A stretch of DNA of 64,000 bases from Staphylococcus saccharolyticus (GCF_900458815.1 NZ_UHDZ01000001.1:2232001-2296000), one strand, 5' to 3'; shown: positions 22,065 through 33,039, counted from the stretch's first letter. The notes: generated by a model from the letters alone, not told the origin. Made by a program: numbers and translations.

Positions 22065-23273
22065 TTAAAGAGGTGCCCATATAACATTCTTTCTATACCA
22101 ATCATTGACTATATTCATTCTAGAAATGAGTTCATTTTCATTATTTCCCTCGATTAAAATAGATATGATATGATCAACACTTAATTGTGCATCATTATAT
22201 ACCTTATTTTCTTTAGCTATATTTTTAATTTTTACTATCCACTCATAGTCTAAATCCTTTTTTATTCCTTTAAAAATTCCACTTTGAGGTGGCAATAAGA
22301 CAAAGCCAGAATATGTTTTAATTGGCTGTTGTTGAATGTCACGAGCATGAGTCTCATCCACTTGCAAACATAAACTTTCTTTATTTAACTGTATGTGTGT
22401 TGAATGATAAATTGCATTTCCTACTTCGCCACCTCCAGTCCTACTTCCTATTTCACACAAATATACCTTATGATTGTTAGTTATAAAATATTCAGCATGA
22501 AAAGAACCATTTGTAAAACTTGGTAAAGTATCGATTACTATTTCAGTTTTATGTTTTAAAGTTAAATTTATCTCATTATTTTCTTCAATCATATAACTAG
22601 ATAACGGTTGGTTTTTTTGAAATTCCAAACAACCATTATAATATTTAGAAACATAGGATAGGAACACTTCATTGTTGTGAACCAATCCATCAATATGATA
22701 CATTTCTCCATTGATAAATTCCTCGACTTCAAAATCATCTATTGTTTTATGTTCTTCAAAAAAGCTGTCAATATCATGTTGGTTTTTTGCAATAAACACA
22801 TGAGTAGATCCTGAACCATAAATAGGTTTGAGGACTACAGGATAATTGTTTTGAGACACAAAATTTTCAACTTGCTTTTTTGAAATGACCTTTTCAAATT
22901 GAGGAATATTAACAGCTGTTCCATATAGTAACTGTTTCATTAAAACTTTATTTCTATATGCTTCTGCACTTATCAAAGATTGGCCAGGTAAATTTAATAT
23001 TTCTCTTAGCCTAGCACTTCGCTTCACATCAAATTCCGAGATAGATAAAACATGAGTGATATTATATAATTTACTCAACTGAATTGCTTTTATTTCTACA
23101 TTTACATTATTCAAATAGTTCTCAAACGATTCAATCATTAAAAAATTATTTTTATTAAATGTATATTCTTTTTCTTTCGGACAAAAGAGTATAACATCAT
23201 CTTTTGTGTTTAAAAACCATTGATCATAAGGTGTTTTCATCCCATCGGTACTAGATAGTATAATTACCGTCAT
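22065..23273 (-). CDS. ATP-grasp ligase 1
   Basis: 402-residue ATP-grasp enzyme, the class that joins a carboxylate to an amine through an acyl-phosphate. An N-terminal pre-ATP-grasp domain (about 1-110) is followed by the ATP-binding part (VVLKPIYGSGSTHVFI, FEVEEFINGEMYHIDGL) and the Mg-binding end ECxxGSRTGGG-like (YLCEIGSRTGGGEVG). These match the dipeptide/amino-acid ligase branch (BacD, LAL, carnosine-synthase-like). Its ATG overlaps the preceding ligase stop by 4 bp, so the two are translationally coupled. Substrates cannot be read from the sequence. Confidence 0.85.
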   Translation of the reverse strand: MTVIILSSTDGMKTPYDQWFLNTKDDVILFCPKEKEYTFNKNNFLMIESFENYLNNVNVEIKAIQLSKLYNITHVLSISEFDVKRSARLREILNLPGQSLISAEAYRNKVLMKQLLYGTAVNIPQFEKVISKKQVENFVSQNNYPVVLKPIYGSGSTHVFIAKNQHDIDSFFEEHKTIDDFEVEEFINGEMYHIDGLVHNNEVFLSYVSKYYNGCLEFQKNQPLSSYMIEENNEINLTLKHKTEIVIDTLPSFTNGSFHAEYFITNNHKVYLCEIGSRTGGGEVGNAIYHSTHIQLNKESLCLQVDETHARDIQQQPIKTYSGFVLLPPQSGIFKGIKKDLDYEWIVKIKNIAKENKVYNDAQLSVDHIISILIEGNNENELISRMNIVNDWYRKNVIWAPL

Positions 23274-24517
23274 TGTATCTCAACCTTTATAAATTCTTCG
23301 ATTTTATTTATGATATTTTCGATTTCTTTAGTACTTCGACCTTCTAAAATAATATTTGCAACGAAACAACTAGAAAAATGTTCAGGTGGCATAACTACTT
23401 TATCGCCTGCCTCTTTTAAAGGTATGACAAGTTTCACACCGGGTATTTCCATGATATTATCCAAGCCCTCAATTTTTTTAAACGTTCCACTTTGATGTGC
23501 TCTTATACTGTAATAACATAATTTTTTATTATTTTTTTCAAAATCAGGCCATTGTTTTTTCACGTCATTCCCAACTGATACATCTATAATTTTTTCAATA
23601 AATGAGTATCCTGAAGATAATCTAATAAGATGTGATGTAATAAAACCTCCAGCTGGTCTTGCTGCCACCTCTATGACTTTAAAACCTTCTTTAGTCAATC
23701 TACCTTCTAAATGAAATGCACAGTTATCAATTTCTAAAATTTGAATCGCTAACGTTGCGCGTCCCTTAATTTCATCTTTCACATGTTTAGGTTTATCAGA
23801 TGGAAAGAAAGCAATATATTCTAAGGAAAAATCATCTGTCACTCTCTTGTCAGTTATACCTGCTATAAATACCTCATTATTTTGTACAACGCCTTCAACA
23901 GAGAATTCTTCTCCTTCGATATACTCTTCATAGATATATTCATTAGGATAATACGTATAAACCTTATCATTTTTAGGAGAGGTAGCATCAACTAATGAAT
24001 GAAAAATATTTTCTAAATGCTGAGCACTTTCAATCTTAAAAATCCCCTTACTACCTGAAGCACCAACAGGCTTTAATATACCTGGTATTCCGATATAATC
24101 TACTGCTATTCTTAAATCTTCCAAACTTTCAACCCGTTGGAATTTTGGAGATAAGTTTTTAATATTCGAAATTGCTTGTCTCATGTTATATTTATTTCTT
24201 ACATTTTGGACGATTTCAGGATTTACACCAGGCAACCCTAACTCTTTATTTAAATACGACACAAGTTCTACATCTTTATCTGACCAAGTCAAAATACCAC
24301 TAATTTTTACGTTTTTGTGATATTCCATAACTTTATTAATCGTTTGTCGGATATCATAAGAATCAATAATGATTAGCTCATCCAATAAATTCCCAATAAA
24401 CTTGGGTTCTTTATCTGCCATCAATACCACTCGATATCCTAAATTCTTTGCTTCAATAATTGGTTGAACCCTCTCTACTTTATGACTTCTTATATTTATA
24501 AATAATAGGGTTTTCAT
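23270..24517 (-). CDS. ATP-grasp ligase 2
   Basis: 415-residue ATP-grasp enzyme of the same branch as its neighbour but clearly different in sequence, so it probably adds a different unit. Key parts: GILKPVGASGSKGIFKIE (glycine-rich loop), YIYEEYIEGEEFSVEGVV, HLEGRLTKEGFKVIEVAARPAGG (Mg and ATP ligands, E...R.AGG). Start ATG at 24517, 15 bp after the upstream gene. Two ligases in tandem suggest a product with two amide bonds. Confidence 0.85.
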   Translation of the reverse strand: MKTLLFINIRSHKVERVQPIIEAKNLGYRVVLMADKEPKFIGNLLDELIIIDSYDIRQTINKVMEYHKNVKISGILTWSDKDVELVSYLNKELGLPGVNPEIVQNVRNKYNMRQAISNIKNLSPKFQRVESLEDLRIAVDYIGIPGILKPVGASGSKGIFKIESAQHLENIFHSLVDATSPKNDKVYTYYPNEYIYEEYIEGEEFSVEGVVQNNEVFIAGITDKRVTDDFSLEYIAFFPSDKPKHVKDEIKGRATLAIQILEIDNCAFHLEGRLTKEGFKVIEVAARPAGGFITSHLIRLSSGYSFIEKIIDVSVGNDVKKQWPDFEKNNKKLCYYSIRAHQSGTFKKIEGLDNIMEIPGVKLVIPLKEAGDKVVMPPEHFSSCFVANIILEGRSTKEIENIINKIEEFIKVEIQ

Positions 24518-24532
24518 TCCTTGTCACCTGCT

Positions 24533-26242
24533 TTATATATTTATGTATTCTTGTTGGTACCATTCTCTGTTATATATATCATTTTTAATATCTGTCTTAG
24601 CTTTTTTACACACATCTAACCAAGCTTGAAATAATTGTTTTAAAATTTCTTGATAATACATAGCAACTGCAAGATCATATTCACTATAGCTTTTTCCAAA
24701 TTGTTTCATTAATCTTAAATCAAAGAAGGCATTATAAATATAACCTTCATTTGAAATGGATCCTGGGCATCTGATAGCGTGTCTCACTTTAGCAAACACG
24801 TGACCTTTATGGTGCTGATCACTCCACTGTGTGATATCTGCCATAGCCGGTGGAAAATAAAAATGGCGAGTGATACGAGTTTGATTATTCAAAAAATTTC
24901 CTGGGGTATAATGCCAGCTATTATATTCCATTCTTTTACTTATAGCAGTTAATATTCCTATTAACACTTTGGTATTACTTTGAAAGGCTTTTTTCATATT
25001 TGCACTTGGAACAACACAGCAAAAATATTCATTCTGTTTCCAATTAAAAATCTCTTCTAGTTCATCATTTTGATGTGCCTCATGAAACTTCAAAGGTGAC
25101 CTAAATCCTCGAGCCATTCCAATATCAGATGATGTTTTAGAAATTGCTTTATTAATAATAATATTCATTATTTTGTCGATAATTTTAAATGGTTGCGAAT
25201 AAAGATTGTTTTCAATAATTTGGTAGAAGAAATGATAAAAATCTATAGAAAATTCGACATTAGTTAGTTGTTCTAAATCTTTTTTTAAATATTCATCACT
25301 TATTTTGGATAACTCATTTTTTTCAATATATTTTTCTTCTTTATGTAAGTTAATTCCATTAATAAGTCTATATATTAAAAATTTATCTTCTATCTCTGTT
25401 CTCATTACATATGTTAGCTGTGCCTTCTCTTCAATCCTACAATCGTTATTTGTTTTAATTTGTAGAATGTCACTATATTCTTGAATTTTCTGATCGAAAT
25501 ATTCATTTAAAAATGACAGCGAAAAGTGAATTCCATTGACTTCTTCGCCACGTGATGGCGGTCCAGATTTGAGTAATAAGTACATATTAAAAACAAATAT
25601 TTTCTCTGACTGCTTCCAATCATTTATATTTTTAATCAGTAAATCATTTAATAAAAATTCATTTGTATCTCCATCAAACTCTTCTACTAAGTTATTATAA
25701 TTATAGAAAGTGCTGAAAGTTTGATCATTTAAATAGAGTAATATTGGTGCCATATGATATATATTGAACTTTATAAACTTTAATATTTCATTAATTTCGG
25801 TTCGATTTTTATTTTCAAAAAAAGGGATTAATTGTTCTTTGTAAAGCATACCTTCTTTTTCTTTACTTTTTCTAACTTTATCGTTAATAACTTTAATCAT
25901 TGAATCTTTGACGATAAAACATCCTAAAATATAAGTATATTCATCATAAAAATTATCTTTACCTAGAATTAATCGTCCATATTCTGTTATTCCAAAATAT
26001 ACATTATTTTTACTATCTTTATTTATATTTTTAAAATCTGAAGCAAAAACAACTGTACAATTAAACTCATTTAAATTCTGGTATAATATAGTTTGTTCAA
26101 TATTTAAGCTTTTATTACTGGTTATTTTATTAATTTTTCCATCTAGCGTAAAAAGTGTACTAATGATTAATGATGGATCTTTTAAGCTACTTACTTTATT
26201 TTGAATCTCTAACAACAACTTTCCAAAACCAATTTTGCTCAT
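24533..26242 (-). CDS. 569-residue protein of unknown family, possible biosynthetic enzyme
   Basis: I do not recognise this protein. I chose the ATG at 26242 (MSKIGFGKLLLEIQNK) because it overlaps the ferredoxin stop as TAATATG and has GGAAGAG upstream; an earlier in-frame start at 26266 is possible. There is no signal peptide or membrane segment. The N-terminal ~360 residues are helical and Asn/Lys-rich. The C-terminal ~200 are richer in possible catalytic residues: ARGFRSPLKFHEAHQ, SWHYTPGNF, RHFYFPPAMADITQWSDQHHKGH and VRHAIRCPGSIS. The dense His/Asp/Arg cluster suggests a metal or cofactor site. The ferredoxin beside it suggests a redox reaction. Function is inferred only from context. 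Confidence 0.75.
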   Translation of the reverse strand: MSKIGFGKLLLEIQNKVSSLKDPSLIISTLFTLDGKINKITSNKSLNIEQTILYQNLNEFNCTVVFASDFKNINKDSKNNVYFGITEYGRLILGKDNFYDEYTYILGCFIVKDSMIKVINDKVRKSKEKEGMLYKEQLIPFFENKNRTEINEILKFIKFNIYHMAPILLYLNDQTFSTFYNYNNLVEEFDGDTNEFLLNDLLIKNINDWKQSEKIFVFNMYLLLKSGPPSRGEEVNGIHFSLSFLNEYFDQKIQEYSDILQIKTNNDCRIEEKAQLTYVMRTEIEDKFLIYRLINGINLHKEEKYIEKNELSKISDEYLKKDLEQLTNVEFSIDFYHFFYQIIENNLYSQPFKIIDKIMNIIINKAISKTSSDIGMARGFRSPLKFHEAHQNDELEEIFNWKQNEYFCCVVPSANMKKAFQSNTKVLIGILTAISKRMEYNSWHYTPGNFLNNQTRITRHFYFPPAMADITQWSDQHHKGHVFAKVRHAIRCPGSISNEGYIYNAFFDLRLMKQFGKSYSEYDLAVAMYYQEILKQLFQAWLDVCKKAKTDIKNDIYNREWYQQEYINI

Positions 26243-26243
26243 A

Positions 26244-26486
26244 TTACCACTCTTCCTTGTCATCAAATGGAATTTTTGATATTTTTATTGATTCTGTTGG
26301 ACATCCTTCAAAAGCATCATTTAAATTTTCAATTTCATCAAAAGGAATTGGTGCATTACCATTGTTGTTGTCTAAACATGCATATGCTATATCTTTCACA
26401 TCATATTTAAATAAATTTGGTGCAGCAGCACCGCAAGCAGCGCAAGAAATACAGTTTTCTCTATCTACATAAGTAAAATATTTCAT
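26244..26486 (-). CDS. [4Fe-4S] ferredoxin
   Basis: 80 residues with the single-cluster Bacillus-type pattern CISCAACGAAAP near the N-terminus and a fourth Cys in EGCPTESIKI near the C-terminus. Low-potential electron carrier. It is the first gene of the operon with AAGGAGG 9 bp before the ATG, and its stop overlaps the next start. That placement argues it supplies electrons to the 569-residue protein. Staphylococci also carry a housekeeping ferredoxin elsewhere. Confidence 0.9.
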   Translation of the reverse strand: MKYFTYVDRENCISCAACGAAAPNLFKYDVKDIAYACLDNNNGNAPIPFDEIENLNDAFEGCPTESIKISKIPFDDKEEW

Positions 26487-26880
26487 AAATAATCCTCCTT
26501 ATATCCAATTTCAAGTGCAATATGTTTAAATACTTATTTAACATCTTGTTTAATATTGATATATAAAATGGAGTATTCTAATTATTAGTAGTAAGAAGCT
26601 TGTTACTTACATTATAGGTTTAATTAAAAGTTAGATTTTCCAAAATCGGTTTATTGCTAATTCAAATAAATCCCCTTTTTCTAACAATCCCAAAAGTATT
26701 TTAACTTTTTTAGTGAAAATTTGCAATAAAAATGAAATAATAATTTAACAAAATAATAAAGATTCTCATAATTGAATAAATTTTTTACAGAGACAGATAT
26801 TTTATTTAATTTGATTAATTTCTATGAAATAGAATATCGTATTAAAAAAGGATATAACATATATCTTTAATTTTAGATAA
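26487..26880. other. Upstream region of the ligase operon
   Basis: Very AT-rich, no ORF. It must hold the operon promoter. A TATAAT-like hexamer occurs on the minus strand near 26615, with no clear -35 at correct spacing. Confidence 0.4.
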
Positions 26881-26992
26881 GAAAAAAGCCACACCTTAAA
26901 CGGTGTAGCTACGCCCTTTTCCAACGTCTAATCTAGTTAAAAGTATGCGTGGAGAGGAAATGAGATATGACTAAGGGTGAGAGGTGAACTTT
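26881..26992 (-). ncRNA. Candidate C-rich small regulatory RNA
   Basis: On the minus strand a TATACT -10 (26998-27003) precedes about 110 nt that start CCCCCAAAGTTCACC and carry further unpaired pyrimidine runs (CACCTCTCACCC, TCATTTCCTCTCC). The end is an intrinsic terminator: AGC.ACACC pairs with GGTGT.GCT at 26887-26910, then T6. Exposed C-rich motifs like this are the mRNA-binding seeds of staphylococcal Rsa-type sRNAs, which block G-rich ribosome sites. It could be a homologue of a known Rsa RNA; I cannot confirm which. Confidence 0.6.
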
Positions 26993-27324
26993 GGGGGAGT
27001 ATAACCTCTACACTCTTATTATTAATCAAGCGCAATTAATTGTCTATTTAAAACAACTATTTTTCAATAAATGTTCAATTGTTTTAGTTTTTGTAAAGAT
27101 ATTAATAAATGTTTAACAAACTAGACTTATCAACTTTCAAAGTTAAATTCAGCATACCTACTGTCAAAACAACATCTTGGTTTTGATTAATAATTTTACT
27201 GTGAAATAGATATAAATCATTTAAACGTTAACATAAATACACTCATGTAAAAGGAAGCAACATGAAAAAATAAGCGAGAAATTTACTATTAATATAAACT
27301 CGTATTCAAAACGTATTCAATATA
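26993..27324. other. Intergenic between sRNA candidate and guaA
   Basis: No ORF or RNA structure of note beyond the sRNA promoter and, at its right edge, the guaA terminator. The guaA 3' end is a known integration site for some staphylococcal islands, but I see no second copy of its sequence here. Confidence 0.45.
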
Positions 27325-27367
27325 AAAATAAACAGGCTAGAAACCCTTTTTTTGGTGTTTCTAACCT
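27325..27367 (-). terminator. Terminator of the guaA operon
   Basis: AGGCTAGAAAC pairs with GTTTCTAACCT (one wobble); a T-rich tail follows on the minus strand. It lies 19 bp past the guaA stop. Confidence 0.85.
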
Positions 27368-27386
27368 ATTTAATATGATTAATTCA

Positions 27387-28928
27387 TTATTCCCACTCGA
27401 TTGTGCTAGGTGGCTTAGAAGTAATGTCGTAGACGACGCGGTTAACGTGGTACACTTCATTAACAATGCGACTTGAAATTTTTTGTAAGACTTCCCAATC
27501 AATACGAGCAAAATCACTAGTCATACCATCGATTGAAGTTACAGCACGGATGCCTACAGTATGGTCATACGTACGATAGTCTCCCATGACACCTACCGAT
27601 TGAATATCTGGAAGTACTGTGAAATATTGCCAGATATCTCTTTCAAGACCTTCCTCACATATAACTTCACGCAAAATTGCATCCGACTCACGTACAATTT
27701 CTAATTTATCCTCAGTGATTTCTCCAAGCACTCGAATACCTAATCCTGGTCCTGGGAAAGGTTGTCTCCAAACTAAATGTTCAGGAATGCCTAATTCAAT
27801 ACCTAAAGCGCGAACTTCGTCTTTAAATAATGTATTTATTGGTTCGATGAGTTCAAATTCCATGTCTTCTGGTAATCCACCAACATTATGATGTGATTTA
27901 ATTGTCTGGGCCGTCTTAGTTCCTGATTCAATGACATCAGTGTATAACGTACCTTGAGCTAAGAAATCAACGTCTGATAGTTTGGCTGCTTCATCATCAA
28001 AGACATAGACAAACTCATTACCGATAATTTTACGTTTGCGCTCTGGATCAGAAACACCTTTTAATTTATCCATAAAACGTTCTTGAGCATTGACGCGAAT
28101 GATATTCATATCAAAACCTTCACCAAATTGCTCCATTACCATGTCGCCTTCACCTTTACGGAGTAAACCATGGTCAACAAAGATACAAGTTAATTGGTCG
28201 CCAATTGCTTTATGTAATAATACAGCAACTACAGATGAATCTACGCCACCACTCATTGCACATAATACTTTACGATCACCAACTTGTTCACGTATCTTTT
28301 CAATTTCAATTTCTATAAAGTTTTCCATTGTCCATTCGCCAGTACAATTACACACTCGCCTTACAAAGTTTCTTAATAAGTCATTACCATATTCTGTATG
28401 ACTGACTTCTGGATGGAACTGTACTCCATAAATACGACGAGATTTATCTTCAATAGCTGCGTAATTCGTACTTGGACTGTCCGCAATCACTTCAAATCCT
28501 TCAGGAATTTCAATGACTTTATCTGAGTGACTCATCCATACTGTTTGTTCAGATGGTAAACCAAAGAAGAGCTCATCTGATTTAGCATTAATAATGGCTT
28601 TCCCATATTCACGCTCATTTGCACGCTCTACTTTTCCGCCTAAAAGTTTAGTTGTCAATTGCATACCATAACAAATACCTAAGACAGGAATACCTAGATT
28701 ATATATTTCCGGATTAATTGTAAATGACCCCTCTTCATATACTGAATTGGGACCACCTGAGAGAACGATACCTTTTGGATTCATTCTTTTAATTTCCTCA
28801 ATAGAAATTTCATGATCATGTAATTCACTGTAAACGCCCATTTCACGAATGCAACGTGTAATTAACTGGTTATATTGGCTACCAAAGTCTAAGACAAGAA
28901 TTAACTCTTGCTCTTTCGCCATCTCCAT
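27387..28928 (-). CDS. guaA: GMP synthase (glutamine-hydrolysing)
   Basis: Converts XMP to GMP using glutamine. The 513 residues match the staphylococcal length. N-terminal class I glutamine amidotransferase with the nucleophile in GICYGMQL and the His/Glu in [12 protein letters not shown]. Then the ATP pyrophosphatase domain with the P-loop AMSGGVDSS and the C-terminal dimerisation domain ending KPPSTIEWE. Start ATG after AAAGGAG. Last gene of xpt-pbuX-guaB-guaA. Intact, as expected for an essential step. Confidence 0.97.
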   Translation of the reverse strand: MEMAKEQELILVLDFGSQYNQLITRCIREMGVYSELHDHEISIEEIKRMNPKGIVLSGGPNSVYEEGSFTINPEIYNLGIPVLGICYGMQLTTKLLGGKVERANEREYGKAIINAKSDELFFGLPSEQTVWMSHSDKVIEIPEGFEVIADSPSTNYAAIEDKSRRIYGVQFHPEVSHTEYGNDLLRNFVRRVCNCTGEWTMENFIEIEIEKIREQVGDRKVLCAMSGGVDSSVVAVLLHKAIGDQLTCIFVDHGLLRKGEGDMVMEQFGEGFDMNIIRVNAQERFMDKLKGVSDPERKRKIIGNEFVYVFDDEAAKLSDVDFLAQGTLYTDVIESGTKTAQTIKSHHNVGGLPEDMEFELIEPINTLFKDEVRALGIELGIPEHLVWRQPFPGPGLGIRVLGEITEDKLEIVRESDAILREVICEEGLERDIWQYFTVLPDIQSVGVMGDYRTYDHTVGIRAVTSIDGMTSDFARIDWEVLQKISSRIVNEVYHVNRVVYDITSKPPSTIEWE

Positions 28929-28969
28929 AGTAATGAATCTCCTTTATTATATAATTTTATCTAAAGCTG

Positions 28970-29053
28970 AGAGAAACGCTCCTCAAGGTGTCTTTCATTT
29001 GTTTTTAAAAATGAATTTAACGCAAGAACAAACACCATTAAGAAGAGCGTTCT
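28970..29053 (-). promoter_or_regulatory. Long intergenic stem-loop between guaB and guaA
   Basis: On the minus strand AGAGAACGCTC pairs with GAGCGTTtCTCT across about 60 nt, with an inner GGTGT/ACACC helix. It fills most of the guaB-guaA gap. There is no T-tract, so it is not a simple terminator. It may set the guaB/guaA ratio or protect mRNA ends. Confidence 0.5.
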
Positions 29054-29083
29054 CTTAAATTATGAAATCATTAATGTTGCTCA

Positions 29084-30550
<1,467 letters not shown>

Positions 30551-30589
30551 TTAAAAACAGCCTCCAATTTTATTTTGAAATTAGTTACA

Positions 30590-31858
30590 TTATTTCACAT
30601 TTTCATCACTTTGTTTATACTTTATACCGTTAAAAAAGAAATTTAAGATTATCGCTGAGATTGCACCTAGTACAATGCCGTTTTGTGTTAACCAAGCAAA
30701 TTGCTCTCCTAACCCTTTAAATGCTTGAGGTACCGCACTGATTCCAGCTCCTAATCCCACTGAAACTGCTATAATTAATAAATTGCTCTGGCTTTTAAAA
30801 TTAATATTCCCTAATATACTTACCCCATATGCCATAACCATGCCAAACATTGCTATCATAGCTCCACCTAAAACAGGTAATGGAATAATATTTGCTAAAG
30901 CACCTAACTTAGGTATACATCCACAAATGAGTAGTAAGATAACCATGCCATATATGACATTATTCTTTTTTGCACCTGATAATGACACAAGTCCAACGTT
31001 TTGTGAATAAGCTGTATAAGGGAATGAATTAAACATTGATCCTAAAATAATGGCTAGACCTTCCGCAGTGTAACCTCTACGAAAATCCTTTCTATTCAAC
31101 TTTTTACCTGTAATTTCACTCAGTGCATGATAAACACCAGTAGATTCAATTAAACTTACAACTGCAACAATGAAAAATACAAGGATTGAACTTAAATCAA
31201 AACCAAATCCTGAAAATCTAAACGGTAAAGGAAAACCAAACCAATGTGCATCTCCAACTTGTTTAATATCGACCATGCCAAACACACTAGCTAAAGCAGT
31301 ACCTAATGCTAACCCTATAAGAATGGCAATAGATTTTAAAAATCCCTTTGTAAATCTTTGTAAGATTAAGATGATTAATAATGTTACGCCACCTAAAAGT
31401 AAGTTCTTAGTATCGCCGTAATTTTTGGCACCTTGACCACCTGCCAAATAATTCATAGCGACTGGCATTAAATTAACACCTATGATTGTAACAACACTAC
31501 CTGTTACAACCGGAGGGAAAAATTTAACAAGATGTGAAAAGAAGGGTGCAATTATTACAACTAAAATACCAGATGCAAAAAGAGAGCCGTAAAGTTCATC
31601 AAGCCCTTTCGTCTGTCCTATAAGGATCATTGGTGCTACTGCAGTAAAAGTACATCCAAGTACAATAGGTAAGCCTGTACCAGTGATTTTATTCGCTTGA
31701 AGAAATGTTGCTACACCACACATAAAAATATCGACTGTAACTAAATAAGCTATTTCTTCAGGCGAGAATTTCAAACTCGTTCCAACAATAATTGGAACAA
31801 GAATCGCTCCAGCATACATAGCTAACAGATGTTGTACGCTTAATATAAAATTTTTCAT
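30590..31858 (-). CDS. pbuX: Xanthine permease
   Basis: NCS2-family proton symporter for xanthine. 422 residues, about 12-14 membrane segments, starting MKNFILSVQHLLAMYAGAILVPIIVG, with the NCS2 motif region SMFNSFPYTAYSQNVGLVSLSG. Its ATG overlaps the xpt stop as TAATG, so the two are coupled. Intact. Confidence 0.95.
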   Translation of the reverse strand: MKNFILSVQHLLAMYAGAILVPIIVGTSLKFSPEEIAYLVTVDIFMCGVATFLQANKITGTGLPIVLGCTFTAVAPMILIGQTKGLDELYGSLFASGILVVIIAPFFSHLVKFFPPVVTGSVVTIIGVNLMPVAMNYLAGGQGAKNYGDTKNLLLGGVTLLIILILQRFTKGFLKSIAILIGLALGTALASVFGMVDIKQVGDAHWFGFPLPFRFSGFGFDLSSILVFFIVAVVSLIESTGVYHALSEITGKKLNRKDFRRGYTAEGLAIILGSMFNSFPYTAYSQNVGLVSLSGAKKNNVIYGMVILLLICGCIPKLGALANIIPLPVLGGAMIAMFGMVMAYGVSILGNINFKSQSNLLIIAVSVGLGAGISAVPQAFKGLGEQFAWLTQNGIVLGAISAIILNFFFNGIKYKQSDENVK

Positions 31859-32436
31859 TACGCTTCACCAAGAAGTGTTACTTTATTGCCTTTTAATGAG
31901 GCTACTTTACACAATGAAGATACGTTTAATCCTGAATCTTCTAAACGTTGACGCCCGTTTTGGAAACTTTTCTCAACTACAATGCCGACACCAATAGTTG
32001 TCGCGTTTGCCTGATTGACTATGTCATTAAGACCTAATGATGCATCACCATTGGCTAAAAAGTCATCAATGATTAGCACTTTATCATCTACTCCTAAAAA
32101 CTCTTCAGAAACAATGACTGTGCTTGTTTTATTTTTAGTAAATGAATGAATTTCCGTACTATAAAAACCATCCTTTAAAGTACTAGGTTTTGCTTTTTTA
32201 GCAAATAAACAAGGGACATCAAAATGGAAAGAAGCCATAATCGCCGGCGCAATACCAGAAGCCTCAATAGTTAAAATTTTAGTAATTCCTGAATCTTTAA
32301 ACTCTTCATAAAATGTTTTACCTACTTCATTCATTAGTGTAGCGTCAATTTGATGATTTAAAAAACCATCTACTTTTAAAATTTTCTCATCAATGACTAC
32401 GCCATCCTCTTTGACTTTACGTCCTAACGACTCCAC
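31858..32436 (-). CDS. xpt: Xanthine phosphoribosyltransferase
   Basis: Converts xanthine and PRPP to XMP. 192 residues with the type I PRTase PRPP motif VLIIDDFLANGDA (about 120-133). GTG start at 32436, placed by GAGGAGG 8 bp upstream. First gene of the operon, controlled by the upstream guanine riboswitch. Intact. Confidence 0.95.
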   Translation of the reverse strand: MESLGRKVKEDGVVIDEKILKVDGFLNHQIDATLMNEVGKTFYEEFKDSGITKILTIEASGIAPAIMASFHFDVPCLFAKKAKPSTLKDGFYSTEIHSFTKNKTSTVIVSEEFLGVDDKVLIIDDFLANGDASLGLNDIVNQANATTIGVGIVVEKSFQNGRQRLEDSGLNVSSLCKVASLKGNKVTLLGEA

Positions 32437-32476
32437 TCAAAAAACCTCCTCAAATGAATTCATAATTGATTTCAAG

Positions 32477-32514
32477 AAAAAAATCCTCAAACTAACTATC
32501 AATAGTTTCAGGAT
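32477..32514 (-). terminator. Intrinsic terminator in the xpt leader
   Basis: On the minus strand TCCT.AAACTA pairs with TAGTT.GTTT.AGGA and T7 follows. It lies 40 nt upstream of the xpt start and is the likely expression platform of the riboswitch, although about 220 nt separate it from the aptamer. Confidence 0.8.
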
Positions 32515-32736
32515 CTATGAGTGAACGTGCAATACTTTGCATTGAAGCAAATTAAGATGAAAATACGCATGCTTAGTCCTAAAAACGCCTTATTTAATTT
32601 AATAAAAATGAACTATAATTGTATTAAAGTTATATAAGTCTAGGAATACCTATCATGAAGCAAAGTAGGTATATCAAACACGTTTCTCTTTGTGTTGCTT
32701 TAGCGATTTAAACTGCTCTTAATGTATTGTATTGTT

Positions 32737-32806
32737 ACTCATAGTCATGTCGTTTATGGCGACACGGTAGAAACTTCCAAAGCCATATTCTTTAGATTAT
32801 ATGAGT
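32737..32806 (-). promoter_or_regulatory. Guanine/xanthine (purine) riboswitch aptamer
   Basis: On the minus strand the aptamer shows the conserved core: P1 (ACTCATA / TATGAGT), P2 with GGAAGTTTCTACC, P3 with the CCATAAA loop, and the J3/1 segment GACTATG whose C pairs with guanine (a C here means guanine/hypoxanthine/xanthine rather than adenine). It controls xpt-pbuX-guaB-guaA and turns it off when guanine is high. Confidence 0.93.
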
Positions 32807-32973
32807 CATATAAATTATTTAATGATGATAGCAAATTTTTTATGTATTTTCAATATGATTAAAAATATGTTCAAAGTTCAGAAAACAACTTTTTAATGTA
32901 AGCGTTTTAATTTTCTGAATGGATTACCATTGAAAAAAATTTAGCTCAAAATTATATAATTATGTATGTAAAA

Positions 32974-32998
32974 GTTTTATAAAAACAGACTAGGGTAT
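32974..32998 (+). promoter_or_regulatory. Sigma-B promoter
   Basis: GTTTTA (32974-32979), 13-bp spacer, GGGTAT (32993-32998), which matches the staphylococcal sigma-B consensus GTTTAA-N12-15-GGGTAT. It is 41 bp before the stress protein start. Confidence 0.8.
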
Positions 32999-33039
32999 AA
33001 CGTTGGTAAAACAAGTTAAATTTAAAGGGGCGATAATCT

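Noticed and set aside
20700..27390. Genomic island bounded by a duplicated guaA 3' end
   Set aside because: The guaA 3' end is a known island site, but I found no second copy of its TTATTCCCACTCGAT sequence near 20.7-21 kb and no integrase.
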